Assembly: GCA_020634455.1 (NCBI GenBank)
Contig: JACKBQ010000001.1
Location: 3,844,001 to 3,908,000 of the forward strand
DNA: 64,000 nt
Direction of reading: 5' to 3'
From: Ardenticatenaceae bacterium
GTDB lineage: Bacteria > Chloroflexota > Anaerolineae > Promineifilales > Promineifilaceae
The notes beneath the pieces are model-generated. The model made no database searches. It was not told the DNA's origin and worked only from the letters and a program-made list of their open reading frames with translations. Below, piece after piece: positions 24,784 to 33,898 of the stretch. A program made the position numbers and the translations under genes. Within the stretch, counting starts at the first letter, position 1, and every line of letters starts with the position of its first letter.

Positions 24784-25821
24784 ATGACCACTGCCGTTGT
24801 GTATGTTCCGGCTCTTGACCACACCAAATCTGGCCATCCAGAAAACCAGGGACGCATCAAACAAATTTTGCCGTTTTTGGAACAAACCGGCGTATTGGCT
24901 GATGTTTGTCTGTTGGAGCCGGAAGCAGCCACCATACCCCAATTGCGTCGCGTCCATGCCCCAACGCTCATTGAGCGGATTCGTGAAGTGACCGTGACGG
25001 GTGGCGGTTTGCTGGATCATGGGGATACCTACGCCACGCCGCAAAGTTTTGATCTGGCTCGTTTGGCGGCTGGGGCCACCATGACGGCCGTAGATGCCAT
25101 TCTGACGGGGCAGGCCAAAAATGGGTTTGCCCTGGTGCGCCCGCCGGGGCATCATGCTGAGTACGGCCGTATTAGCGGATTTTGCCTGTTCAACAACGTT
25201 GCGGCCGCCGCCCGCCAGGCCCAGGCTGTGCATGGCGTTAAGCGCATCCTCATTTTGGATTTTGATGTGCATCATGGCAATGGGACGCAGGATATTTTTT
25301 ATGACGATGATTCCGTCATGTTCATCTCTGCGCACCTGTTTTTGCCGCGCATGTTTTATCCCGGCACGGGCAGCTTTGAAGAGCTGGGCAACGGTTTTGG
25401 GCACGGCTACACAGTGAATGTGCCGCTGATGCCCAATGTGGGGGATGATGGGTACGGCCGTATCCTCACAGAATTGGTCTACCCTTTGGCCCGCCAATTT
25501 AAGCCGGAACTCATTCTGGTTTCCGCTGGGTACGATGCCCATTGGCAAGACCCATTGGCGATGGCCGGGTTGAGCCTGAGGGGGTACGCGCACATTTCTC
25601 GTTTATTGGTTGAGCTGGCCAATGAGTTGGCAAACGGCCGTATCCTCTTCGTTTTAGAGGGTGGCTACCAGGTACAGGCCCTCTCCTACGGCATTCTCAA
25701 CAGTTTTTACGCCCTTACTGGCCAGGATCACATTCACGATCCTATTGGCCCTATGCCCCAGGCCGAACAAGACATCTCGCACCTACTGCACCAGCTAAAA
25801 CGGCATCACTTGATTTATTAG
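24784..25821 (+). CDS. Histone-deacetylase/acetylpolyamine-amidohydrolase family zinc hydrolase
   Basis: The 345-aa enzyme starts at ATG 24784 behind GGAG. It opens TTAVVYVPALDHTKSGHPEN, the family entry motif. The active site is intact: ALVRPPGHHAEYGRISGFCLF gives the catalytic His pair, ILDFDVHHGNGTQDIFY gives the Asp and His zinc ligands, and LVSAGYDAHWQDPL gives the second Asp. In bacteria these proteins deacetylate polyamines, acetoin-related substrates or lysine residues. Four ACGGCCGT copies lie inside, read as TAV or as YGR/NGR. The next gene starts about 130 bases downstream. Confidence 0.93.
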   Translation: MTTAVVYVPALDHTKSGHPENQGRIKQILPFLEQTGVLADVCLLEPEAATIPQLRRVHAPTLIERIREVTVTGGGLLDHGDTYATPQSFDLARLAAGATMTAVDAILTGQAKNGFALVRPPGHHAEYGRISGFCLFNNVAAAARQAQAVHGVKRILILDFDVHHGNGTQDIFYDDDSVMFISAHLFLPRMFYPGTGSFEELGNGFGHGYTVNVPLMPNVGDDGYGRILTELVYPLARQFKPELILVSAGYDAHWQDPLAMAGLSLRGYAHISRLLVELANELANGRILFVLEGGYQVQALSYGILNSFYALTGQDHIHDPIGPMPQAEQDISHLLHQLKRHHLIY

Positions 25822-25955
25822 AGGAAACTTTGCATAATATTTATGTAAACGGAAACCGTTGTGAACCGCAAAACAGTTTGCCAAGCAGATTTGAGCATAC
25901 CAGTAGAAAGAAACAGATGTATCGCTTTCTTTCGCAGATCAATTGAGGCGAAAAC

Positions 25956-28900
25956 GTGACTTCTATTCTTTTGCATGAATATGTTGAACAAGTTGAAAAA
26001 TTAATCGATGCCAACCGACTGGTAGAGGCCATTGAACATTGCCGCCATATTTTGCATCATTACCCCCGCCACATAGACACCTACCGGATGATGGGAAAGG
26101 CTTTGTTAGAAAAGCCAGAGTACGACGCAGCAAGCGATCTGTTTTTACGCATTCTGGGTGCCGACCCCAACGATTTTATTAGCCACGTTGGACTTTCCAT
26201 TATTTATAAGGAACAAAGACAGTACGATCAGGCCTTGTGGCATTTAGAACGCGCCTATGAAATTCAGCCGTATAACGTGGCTATTCAAGGTGAACTGCGG
26301 CAGTTATATGCGGTAGAAACCGAAACGCGCCCAGGCATTATTCCCTTAACACGCGGTGCATTGGCGCGGCTTTACATGAAAGGCGAACTATACCAACAGG
26401 CTATCTCTGAACTGCGCCGCATTCTGCTAGACGAGCCAGAACGTATGGATTTGTTGGTGCTGCTGGCAGAAGCTTTGTGGCGTGACCAACAGCGCATTGA
26501 TGCTGAAGAAGTATGCTTGAAAGCATTGGAAGAATTGCCCAATTGTATTGTGCTAAATGCCATTTTGGCTGAAATCTGGTTGCAAACGGGCCGAATTTCT
26601 GAAGCGCAAAAATATTTGCACCGTTTGCATGGCCTTACCTGGCAAACCCAAAAAACATTAAACCGCGAATCTATACCTGGAAAAGCTTTTGCCACTGAGG
26701 GTGCTTTTGCATTGCCTGTAGAGGCACCGCTAGAATTCCTGGAAACGGGCACTATCAGTTCTCGTGAAGCGCCTATGCCTGCGGATGATTGGGTGGGTGA
26801 GGTGAAATTTGAGGATGTACCTGCTGCGGAAGAAGATGCCTTAACCGAGGTGGTTTTAGAACCCGAAAGTGGTATGCACAGCTATGATTGGCTGGCAGAC
26901 ATTGGCGAGGCTGAGGCTGGTGAAGAGCAGAAAGTCAGTGAGACCGACTGGTTTTCGCAAAAGAAGGCCAAAGATGCGCTAAACTTGTCAACCGATGAAC
27001 TTAATGCGGATTGGTTGGCAGATTTACGTGGCGAAGTGAATGAAGGGGAGGAGTCTGGGTTTCAACCTTTGGATTTGGGTGCTCCTGCGGGAGCTGGCGC
27101 AACGAACTGGTTCTCAGATGAAGATGGTTCTGATGGCTTATTTGCTGAGCTAGATGACACTGGTTTGGCTCCCACGGAAGATACGGCCGTTGATACAGAC
27201 CACGATTGGTTAAATATCCTTGCCGAAGAGGATGACTCTCAAGAGAGTGGCAGCTCTGCACTTCAATATGATGCCACCAATTTGATGGACGATTCTTTGC
27301 TTGGCTGGGCTGACGAGGCAAGCGAGCCGCACGTTGTAGAAGAACCCAAAACACCCTTCTGGCTGTCGCAAATGTCTAAAGAAGACCTGGAAGCGGTGGA
27401 ATTAAATCCGGAGGATGCGCTGGATTGGCTGGCTGAAGGGTCTGGTACGGTTACCCCAGATAGCGTTGACAGTCAAATGGCTGACGCTGCCTCAAAAGAT
27501 TTTGCCGAGCTAGATGATGCTCTAGACTGGCTCAACGATCTGCCAGACGAGCCACTGGCTGGCGAAGCCTTACTTGCAGCGGTTGATGAAGATGATGACG
27601 TGTCGTTTGGGCCAACGGCCGTTTTAGACCCTGAAGAACAAAGTGATATTCCTGCAACCAGAGCCCTCACCGACACAGACAGTCTGGGTGGTGCCGATGA
27701 TTGGCTTGCGGCGCTTACAGAAGGCACCATTGAGGATGACATTGCCTGGGATGGTGAGGAATTTGAGCCAGAAAATAATGCATTACAGGTAGATGCCAAC
27801 ACCAACGAACTGTCCGAATTGAGCGATGCCGATGATTGGCTAGAAGCCGCTTCGGCTGATTTTGACGCCATTTTAGATAGCGCTTCTGAGGATAATGAAT
27901 TCCCCAACCTTGCCCTCTCGGATATGGAAGATGAGGGGATTGCAGATATTCCAGATTGGCTCTACACAGATAACCTTGAGCAACCAGAAGATGCGGAGAC
28001 CGCTATGAGCAGTGAAAACGATCCCCAAGATAAGCCACAGCCAGAAAAACCCACTGAGGAGATGCCAGAGATGGCCGATGCTAGCTCAGACGACGATGCT
28101 TTGGATTGGCTGGAACAGCTAACCTCTGAAGGTGATGAGGCTGCGCCCTTGGAGCCTCCCATTGCTACGGAAGGTATGCCGAGCTGGCTGGATTCCCCAG
28201 CACCAAAGTCGGATTTTGAAGTTGTGGATGAATGGGAGTCTGAATCCGCCAATATTCCAGACTGGTTGCAGGAGCCAGTGGAACTGTCTGACCTGGATGA
28301 CGATGCTTTGCTAAATGAGCCTGCCAAATCGGATACGCCTGGGTTAACAGGCTTGCTTTCTGAGATGGAGTTGCCTGCGGATGATGCGCTTGGGCTGCAT
28401 GAAATGGATTCTTTGTTGGCAGATTGGATGGACGAAGACGGCGATGATGATCTAGCCGGGTTATTGGATGAATTTGAAGAGGATGATTCGTTGGCTGGGC
28501 TTGAGGGAGGTATGTTTGATGCCGAAGATGTTGTGGCAGAAACGGCCGTTTCCCCCACAGAAGATCCCTCTGAAGAAATTGGCCTTACCGGTTTGCTTTC
28601 CAATCTTTCTTTTGAAGATGAAGTTACCCAAGAGGACACCCTGGACGGCGATGGCTTCCTCACCGATTTACTGGCAGATGTGGATAATGATGACGATTTA
28701 AGTAGCTTTTGGGACGATGATGCGTTTGACTCCCCAGAAACGGCCGAACAACCCGGTGCTTTGGATGATCTTGAAGAAGATAGCTTTAGCCTCACGGCCA
28801 TGTTGTCAGAAATTGCCGACGAAGAAGAGGAACCTACAGCAGAGCCATCTTCAATAGCAGACGATGATTGGTTGGCTGATTTAGCGGCCATGACAGAAGA

Positions 28901-31900
28901 TGAAGAAGATGAAGAACCGGCAGAAGCGCAGGGGCTAACGGGGATGCTGGCCAGCTTGTGGCCAGAAGCCGCGGAAGAGACGGAGAGCGATTTTGTGGCC
29001 GATGAGCCGCTTTCGCTGGAAGAAGGCCCAGATTTGGAAGAAGGGGCAGTTGATGATTTGGGCCTCACAGAGCTGCTGGCGGGCATAGATTATGTGGAAG
29101 AAGCCATAGATTCCATGCCAGAACTGCCTGATCTTGGTGAACCAGTTGAACCATCACTAACCGAAATTTTGTCTGGCATGGAAGTGGAATCTGATGAAGC
29201 GGATGAACTGGAAGATTTTGGCCCCGTCTCGGCCGAAGATACCACCTGGCTCACCCAGCTAGAAGCCGATACCGGCTCGCTGCAGGAACAGGCAGACACG
29301 CTTGATTTGGCAGAAGAAACTGGCCTGGATTGGCTAACCTTGCCAGAGGAGCCAGAGGCTGAGGAGCCAACGGCCGTTGCCGAACCTGAGCTAGTTGACG
29401 AACCAGAAATTGTAGAAGAACAAGATAGTGTTCCGGAAGATTGGGATGATCCGATGTCCTGGCTAGAAGAACTGGCCGCCCAACGAGAAGACCCGGTAGC
29501 CGAACTGCCCAGCGTGGCTGAAAACATGCTCGATGAAGAGCTAGATTCTGACGAAATGTTGAGCGTAGCCGTAGCGGACGAACCCGCCGGCATGAATTGG
29601 TTGGACGATCTGGAGGAGTCTGATGCCTGGGCTGACGAACAGCCAGAGCCAGATATGGCGGACGCCGAAACGCAGATGGCTGACGACACATTATCTGCAA
29701 TAGATGAACTTGAGCCTGTAGATTTTCTGGATGATTGGCAAGACGATAACGAGCTGTCCTGGCTGGATGAACTGGCAACTGGCAGACTTGCAGAAACGGC
29801 CGTTGACGAAGCCGAGACTCACATAGAAGAAGACCTCGATCTGGCTGAACCAGAAGAGATTGCGCTTGGCTGGTTGGATGAAACGGATGACGAGTTGCTG
29901 CCAGAAACGGCCGTTCGCGATGCCGAAACAGAGCAAGACGAACCGGAGGCTTTTGATACCGGCTGGCTTAGCGATCTGGATGCGGACGAAGATGCGCTAC
30001 CTGACGGCGATTTGTTTGATGAGGTCATTGACGAGCTGGGGCTGGCAGAAACGGCCGTTGAAGATAGCGACATCAGTTGGTTAGACACCGTCATTGATGA
30101 AGATGACGAAGAACAACCTGCTGACGCTGTGGACATCGAGCCAGTTGAAGCCGTGCAAGACCCCGATGAAATTCATCGCATCACCGGCGTTACCGATGCG
30201 CTTAAGGCTGATGATGGCCTTATGGCAGCCGAAGCAGACCTGGAGGACGCATTGGCCTGGCTGGATGAGATTGGCGAAACCGGAGAACTACCAAGCTCGC
30301 TGATAGATGAAGCGCCACCCACGCGCATCACCCCGCCAGAACCACACGACGTCCCTCAAGCGATGGGCGAAGAAGATCACGCGCCAGATACAATCGTATT
30401 GTCGCCCGAGCCAGATGAACTGGCGTTGGCGCTAGACCGACTGGAGCAACAAGTTCTAGATGAAGGAATTGACGTGCCAGAAACGGCCGTTTTCCCCATT
30501 GCCGTGTCCGATGAAGACCTGTTTGCCGCGCTGGACTGGATAGAGCAGGAAGCCCAGCCAGAAACCGCAGACGAACTGGTGTTGGCCGACCAGACCACCC
30601 TGGAAGATGATCCCGAAGCGTGGCTGGAAGACCTGTTGAGTGCCGATACCAATCTGGACATTGACATGACGCCGCCCCCCATCAAGCCCAGCGAAGACGC
30701 CATGTTTGTTACAGATGACGCCGCTTTGCCAATAGTGGCAGAGGAACCAACCACCGAGTTTGAACCAGAAACGGCCGATTCTTTGCTCGATGACCTGGAA
30801 CTGGAAGGAATGCCGGAAGACCCGGATGCTGCCGTCGCCTGGTTAGACCAACTCGTAAGCGGCGACGACGCGCTGGACATCGAAATGGAGCCGCCGCCCA
30901 TCAAGCCCAGCGAAGACGCTATGTTTGTGACCGAGGACGCTGCCAAAACGGCCGTTGAACCCGAAGCAGAAATTGTTGAACCAATAGCCGAAGTTGAAGA
31001 ACAGCCCGTCGAGGAAATTGACGACCTGGACTTTGCCAGCATGGAAGATGATCCCGAAGGGTGGCTAGAGCAGATGCTCAGCGGCGATGCCACCCTGGAC
31101 ATAGACATGGCCCCGCCACCCATCAAACCCAGCGAAGACGCCATGTTTGTCACAGAAGATGCCGCACGTGCTGCCGATGCACCCACCGCAGACGCTGATG
31201 AGCCGGAATTTGAGCCTACCGAGATCTCTGTGGCCGATGACATCATTGCCGAGGTGCCAGATGACCCCGATGAAGCGATGGCCTGGCTAGAACAGCTTGC
31301 CGCCCGCCGGGGTGCAGATTTAGCTGAGTTGCCTTCTGTGACGGATGTGGATGACGAACCAATCATGCCAGATTGGATGGTTGCCGATGTAGATGAGAAC
31401 GAGCCGATTGTAGACGAACTCCTCAATGCGGCCGTTTCTTTGCCAGAAACTGGAGAGCTTGCCGACGGCGATGTGGATTTTGAACTGCCCGATTGGCTCA
31501 ATAGCAGCGACAATCGCCCCGTGACTGGCGAAACGGGCTGGCTGACCAACTTGCCCGAAATAGATATGGATTCTTGGCTGACGGCCGAAGAAGAAGCAAC
31601 CACGGCTGCCACCACCGAAGATATTACCCTCCCCGACACAGGCCCGTTGCGCTCGCTGCCAAAAATTGAGACAGCGCCGCTAGATGAGGATGATTTATTT
31701 GAGCCAGTCAGCGAGCCTTCTACAGGTGCGTACAGCCTGGATGAAGCAAAATTGGGTGCGGCTCAGGATGCGTTGGCAGACGGCCGTATTCAGGACGCCC
31801 TGGCCCAATTCAAGAAACTGGTTTCGGCCGGTTCCGGTATGATGGCTGTTATCGTGGAGTTAGAGCAAGCCACCGATGCCCATCCGCAAGTGCCCGCTCT

Positions 31901-31988
31901 GTTCCAGGTACTGGGCGACGCCTACATGCGCAATGGCCAGCTGCAAAAAGCGCTAGCCTCCTACCGTTCGGCGCTGGACCAGATGTAA
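25956..31988 (+). CDS. Giant acidic repeat protein (2010 aa) with N- and C-terminal TPR-like segments
   Basis: The start is GTG 25956 behind GAGG. Residues about 1-225 are TPR-like helices (AIEHCRHILHHYPRHIDTYRMM, AISELRRILLDEPERMDLLVLL). From about 260 to 1920 the chain is extremely Asp/Glu-rich and low in Lys/Arg. It is built from short units, chiefly (D/E)DWL-type, LTGLLS-type from about 790, and three tandem 73-74-residue units containing PPPIKPSEDAMFVT near 1567, 1640 and 1714. The last about 80 residues return to TPR-like helices (LGDAYMRNGQLQKALASYRSAL). No signal peptide. Its work is unknown; a scaffold or crowding/ion-binding role is a guess. Nine of ten ACGGCCGT copies read TAV. Confidence 0.85.
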   Translation: MTSILLHEYVEQVEKLIDANRLVEAIEHCRHILHHYPRHIDTYRMMGKALLEKPEYDAASDLFLRILGADPNDFISHVGLSIIYKEQRQYDQALWHLERAYEIQPYNVAIQGELRQLYAVETETRPGIIPLTRGALARLYMKGELYQQAISELRRILLDEPERMDLLVLLAEALWRDQQRIDAEEVCLKALEELPNCIVLNAILAEIWLQTGRISEAQKYLHRLHGLTWQTQKTLNRESIPGKAFATEGAFALPVEAPLEFLETGTISSREAPMPADDWVGEVKFEDVPAAEEDALTEVVLEPESGMHSYDWLADIGEAEAGEEQKVSETDWFSQKKAKDALNLSTDELNADWLADLRGEVNEGEESGFQPLDLGAPAGAGATNWFSDEDGSDGLFAELDDTGLAPTEDTAVDTDHDWLNILAEEDDSQESGSSALQYDATNLMDDSLLGWADEASEPHVVEEPKTPFWLSQMSKEDLEAVELNPEDALDWLAEGSGTVTPDSVDSQMADAASKDFAELDDALDWLNDLPDEPLAGEALLAAVDEDDDVSFGPTAVLDPEEQSDIPATRALTDTDSLGGADDWLAALTEGTIEDDIAWDGEEFEPENNALQVDANTNELSELSDADDWLEAASADFDAILDSASEDNEFPNLALSDMEDEGIADIPDWLYTDNLEQPEDAETAMSSENDPQDKPQPEKPTEEMPEMADASSDDDALDWLEQLTSEGDEAAPLEPPIATEGMPSWLDSPAPKSDFEVVDEWESESANIPDWLQEPVELSDLDDDALLNEPAKSDTPGLTGLLSEMELPADDALGLHEMDSLLADWMDEDGDDDLAGLLDEFEEDDSLAGLEGGMFDAEDVVAETAVSPTEDPSEEIGLTGLLSNLSFEDEVTQEDTLDGDGFLTDLLADVDNDDDLSSFWDDDAFDSPETAEQPGALDDLEEDSFSLTAMLSEIADEEEEPTAEPSSIADDDWLADLAAMTEDEEDEEPAEAQGLTGMLASLWPEAAEETESDFVADEPLSLEEGPDLEEGAVDDLGLTELLAGIDYVEEAIDSMPELPDLGEPVEPSLTEILSGMEVESDEADELEDFGPVSAEDTTWLTQLEADTGSLQEQADTLDLAEETGLDWLTLPEEPEAEEPTAVAEPELVDEPEIVEEQDSVPEDWDDPMSWLEELAAQREDPVAELPSVAENMLDEELDSDEMLSVAVADEPAGMNWLDDLEESDAWADEQPEPDMADAETQMADDTLSAIDELEPVDFLDDWQDDNELSWLDELATGRLAETAVDEAETHIEEDLDLAEPEEIALGWLDETDDELLPETAVRDAETEQDEPEAFDTGWLSDLDADEDALPDGDLFDEVIDELGLAETAVEDSDISWLDTVIDEDDEEQPADAVDIEPVEAVQDPDEIHRITGVTDALKADDGLMAAEADLEDALAWLDEIGETGELPSSLIDEAPPTRITPPEPHDVPQAMGEEDHAPDTIVLSPEPDELALALDRLEQQVLDEGIDVPETAVFPIAVSDEDLFAALDWIEQEAQPETADELVLADQTTLEDDPEAWLEDLLSADTNLDIDMTPPPIKPSEDAMFVTDDAALPIVAEEPTTEFEPETADSLLDDLELEGMPEDPDAAVAWLDQLVSGDDALDIEMEPPPIKPSEDAMFVTEDAAKTAVEPEAEIVEPIAEVEEQPVEEIDDLDFASMEDDPEGWLEQMLSGDATLDIDMAPPPIKPSEDAMFVTEDAARAADAPTADADEPEFEPTEISVADDIIAEVPDDPDEAMAWLEQLAARRGADLAELPSVTDVDDEPIMPDWMVADVDENEPIVDELLNAAVSLPETGELADGDVDFELPDWLNSSDNRPVTGETGWLTNLPEIDMDSWLTAEEEATTAATTEDITLPDTGPLRSLPKIETAPLDEDDLFEPVSEPSTGAYSLDEAKLGAAQDALADGRIQDALAQFKKLVSAGSGMMAVIVELEQATDAHPQVPALFQVLGDAYMRNGQLQKALASYRSALDQM
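30620..31175 (+). repeat. Three tandem 219-222-bp units inside the acidic protein gene
   Basis: Units with LDI(D/E)M.PPPIKPSEDAMFVT begin at 30654, 30873 and 31095, so the periods are 219 and 222 bases. The copies differ at synonymous and some non-synonymous positions, so they are not brand new. Confidence 0.85.
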
Positions 31989-32055
31989 AACTCTGTTTGC
32001 GGATTTGGTTTAATTGGGTGACAATTGCGCCACTGTAGGAAAGTTACAAATTTGA

Positions 32056-32090
32056 AAAGGCAGCAAAGCTTTGGCAAGCTGCCTTTTTTT
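32056..32090 (+). terminator. Terminator of the acidic protein gene
   Basis: AAAAGGCAGC (32056-32065) pairs with GCTGCCTTTT (32079-32088), then more T's. Confidence 0.85.
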
Positions 32091-32121
32091 GCGTCAAAAA
32101 TCAACAAATGGAGCAACAAAC

Positions 32122-32571
32122 ATGGAACGTACATTAATTTTAGTAAAACCAGACGGCGTACAGCGCGGTCTGATGGGTGAAATTGTGGCCCGCTTTGAGC
32201 GGCGCGGTCTGAAACTGCTGGGGATGAAGTTCATCCAGATGAGCGAAGCGTTGGCCAACCAACATTATGCGGTTCATAAGGAACGGCCGTTCTTCAACGA
32301 TCTCGTCTCCTACATTACCTCTGGCCCCGTGCTGGCGATGGTGTGGGAAGGCAAAGACGCCATTGCTGCCGCCCGGTCTACGATTGGCGCGACCAAGCCA
32401 GTGGAAGCTGCCCCCGGCAGCATTCGTGGTGATTTTGGTATGGAAATCGGCCGCAACCTCGTCCACGGCTCCGACAGCCCGGAGAACGGCGTCAAAGAAG
32501 CCAACCTCTTCTTCAAGCCAGAAGAACTCGTTAGCTGGTCTCGCGCTACCGAAAGCTGGATTTGCGAGTAA
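32122..32571 (+). CDS. ndk: Nucleoside diphosphate kinase
   Basis: The 149-aa enzyme moves the gamma phosphate from NTP to NDP. ATG 32122 opens MERTLILVKPDGVQRGLMGE, the standard start; a longer frame upstream lies in the preceding terminator. The active-site segment reads GDFGMEIGRNLVHGSDSPENG, with the phosphate-accepting histidine in NLVHGSDS. AMVWEGKDAI and ARSTIGATKP are the nucleotide-binding parts. Length is typical. Monocistronic, followed by a dispersed repeat and a terminator shared with rsfS. Confidence 0.97.
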   Translation: MERTLILVKPDGVQRGLMGEIVARFERRGLKLLGMKFIQMSEALANQHYAVHKERPFFNDLVSYITSGPVLAMVWEGKDAIAAARSTIGATKPVEAAPGSIRGDFGMEIGRNLVHGSDSPENGVKEANLFFKPEELVSWSRATESWICE

Positions 32572-32573
32572 AT

Positions 32574-32655
32574 TTGCCATTCTGAATGGAGCCAAGAGAA
32601 ATGAAGAATCCCATTCAAGTTGGTCGGATTCTTCGTTTCGCTCAGAATGACAATT
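32574..32655. repeat. Dispersed TCATTCTGAATGGAGC-type repeat after ndk
   Basis: CCATTCTGAATGGAGCCAAG and GAAATGAAGAATCCC open the block and CGCTCAGAATGACAA closes it, giving inverted ends. It is a relative of the repeats at 851-957 and 60354-60471. Confidence 0.65.
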
Positions 32656-32667
32656 TCAATTGGATCA

Positions 32668-32705
32668 AAAAAGCCCGACTTGCATTTAGCATGGTCGGGC
32701 TTTTT
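32668..32705. terminator. Bidirectional terminator between ndk and rsfS
   Basis: AAAAAGCCCGAC (32668-32679) pairs with GTCGGGCTTTTT (32694-32705); both strands end in T's. Confidence 0.88.
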
Positions 32706-32721
32706 GCGTTTTCAGTGGAAA

Positions 32722-33069
32722 TTATTGCATCCGCATCACAACGTGGGCAGCATCCCACAAATCTTCTAAATCGTAATAATGACGCATGTCCGGGGAAAAA
32801 AGATGTACCAGCAAATCACCAAAGTCTACCAGCACCCAGCCAGATTCTGGCGATCCTTCAATACTTTTAGCCAGCGCTTTGGCCTTCTGCTTGGCATCTT
32901 GGGCAATGCTGTTGGCTAAAGCGCGAAGTTGGCGGTCGTTTTCCCCATTGCAAATGAGGAAGTAATCGGCGAAAACAGCCTGTTCCCGTAAATCCAGCAG
33001 CGTAATGTCGCTCCCCTTTTTGTCTAAAACGGTCTCCACTAGCAAATGTGCTAATTCTAAACTTTCCAG
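32722..33069 (-). CDS. rsfS: Ribosomal silencing factor RsfS, probably starting at CTG
   Basis: RsfS binds ribosomal protein uL14 and blocks subunit joining under starvation. The domain begins SLELAHLLVETVLDKKGSDI and continues LDLREQAVFADYFLICNG, then GWVLVDFGDLLVHLFSPDMRHYYDLEDLW, all diagnostic. The open frame reaches 33240, but the upstream part is repeat DNA. The best start is the CTG at 33069, with GGAGG seven bases ahead; it gives 115 aa, the family's normal length, and aligns with the usual N terminus. No ATG, GTG or TTG fits as well. Confidence 0.85.
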   Translation of the reverse strand: MESLELAHLLVETVLDKKGSDITLLDLREQAVFADYFLICNGENDRQLRALANSIAQDAKQKAKALAKSIEGSPESGWVLVDFGDLLVHLFSPDMRHYYDLEDLWDAAHVVMRMQ

Positions 33070-33279
33070 ATCTTCACCTCCGGTTTTTCTGGATTTTTGC
33101 CACAGAGAACACAGAGGATTGAGAAATTTTCGCTTGGTTCTCAGTTGACTCGTTTTCTCTGCCGCTTTTTCATGGAAAAATTCAATTTGCCGCGATTGTA
33201 GCATGGAGCCGGAACTGCTGACAAGATGCGGTTGCCACAAGGGGCTAGGGGCTTTACAATTAGAGCGAATGTTCTAATT

Positions 33280-33347
33280 GGTTGATGGTAGCCGCAGTTT
33301 CTTACTGCGCGCCAAATGCGCGGAAAGAATCCGCGGCTACGAAAAAG
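33280..33347. repeat. Inverted repeat GTAGCCGC/GCGGCTAC
   Basis: GTAGCCGCAGTTTCTTACTG at the left is matched by an inverted ATCCGCGGCTAC at the right, around a GCGCGC-rich middle. It lies just upstream of the glycosylase gene and may place its start site near a hairpin. Confidence 0.55.
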
Positions 33348-33356
33348 GAGATGCTC

Positions 33357-33827
33357 GTGTCTGAACCACAGTATGAAATTCCCCCCCGTGCTGTACCGGA
33401 AAATGATGGAGGCTATTTGGAGAAGATCACCCAGGCGGTGTTTCAGGCTGGGTTTAGCTGGCAGGTAATTCGCAATAAATGGCCCGGCTTCCAGAAAGCA
33501 TTTGCCGGGTTTGATGTGGACAAGGTGGCAGCGTTTACGCCTGTGGATATTGAGCGATTGGTGGAGGATAAGGGGATCGTGCGGAACGGCCGTAAAATCG
33601 AAGCCACCATTCACAACGCCAAACTGTGCCAGGAACTCATCGCTGAGCACGGCACCTTCCACAACTACCTGCGCACGATGGACGGCCAGCCGTACGCCAA
33701 ACGGGAGAAGCAGTTCTGCAAAAAGTTCAAATTTATGGGGCCGATGGGCGCTTATTTCTTCTTTTGGTCCGTAGGCGAAGATGTGCCAGAATACCACGAA
33801 TGGCGCGCCCAAAACGAGAACAAGTAA
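33357..33827 (+). CDS. DNA-3-methyladenine glycosylase I (Tag) family protein
   Basis: The 156-aa product is shorter than Tag (about 187 aa) because the N-terminal zinc-binding part is reduced. Tag-type landmarks are clear: KITQAVFQAGFSWQVIRNKW, AFAGFDVDKVAAFTPVDIERL, GIVRNGRKIEATIHNAKL and KFKFMGPMGAYFFFWSVG. These cover the helix-hairpin-helix region and the base-binding pocket. GTG 33357, with AAGGAG six bases ahead, is preferred to the ATG at 33351, which abuts the site. The enzyme would excise 3-methyladenine from DNA; loss of the N-terminal zinc snap residues leaves activity uncertain. Confidence 0.82.
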   Translation: MSEPQYEIPPRAVPENDGGYLEKITQAVFQAGFSWQVIRNKWPGFQKAFAGFDVDKVAAFTPVDIERLVEDKGIVRNGRKIEATIHNAKLCQELIAEHGTFHNYLRTMDGQPYAKREKQFCKKFKFMGPMGAYFFFWSVGEDVPEYHEWRAQNENK

Positions 33828-33831
33828 TATG

Positions 33832-33887
33832 ATTTTCCCGGAAACTTCTGGAATGCAAACATGTATTCGGACAGTTTTCGGGAAAAT
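33832..33887. repeat. Inverted repeat between the glycosylase gene and xseA
   Basis: ATTTTCCCGGAAACT (33832-33846) and AGTTTTCGGGAAAAT (33873-33887) pair at 14 of 15 positions around a 26-base loop. It could act as a weak terminator; no T-run follows. Confidence 0.6.
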
Positions 33888-33898
33888 TTGAGAAGATT

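Noticed and set aside
27962..29086. Long minus-strand open frame of 374 codons, very Ser-rich
   Set aside because: It is the antisense of the acidic protein gene: GAA/GAT codons read backwards give Ser and Phe-poor text. No ribosome-binding site or domain.
30620..31175. Regularly spaced repeats that could suggest a CRISPR array
   Set aside because: Periods are 219-222 bases, in frame, and the units code for protein.
30377..31639. Minus-strand open frame of 420 codons, Ser-rich
   Set aside because: Same antisense artefact of the acidic gene, including mirrored copies of its tandem repeats.
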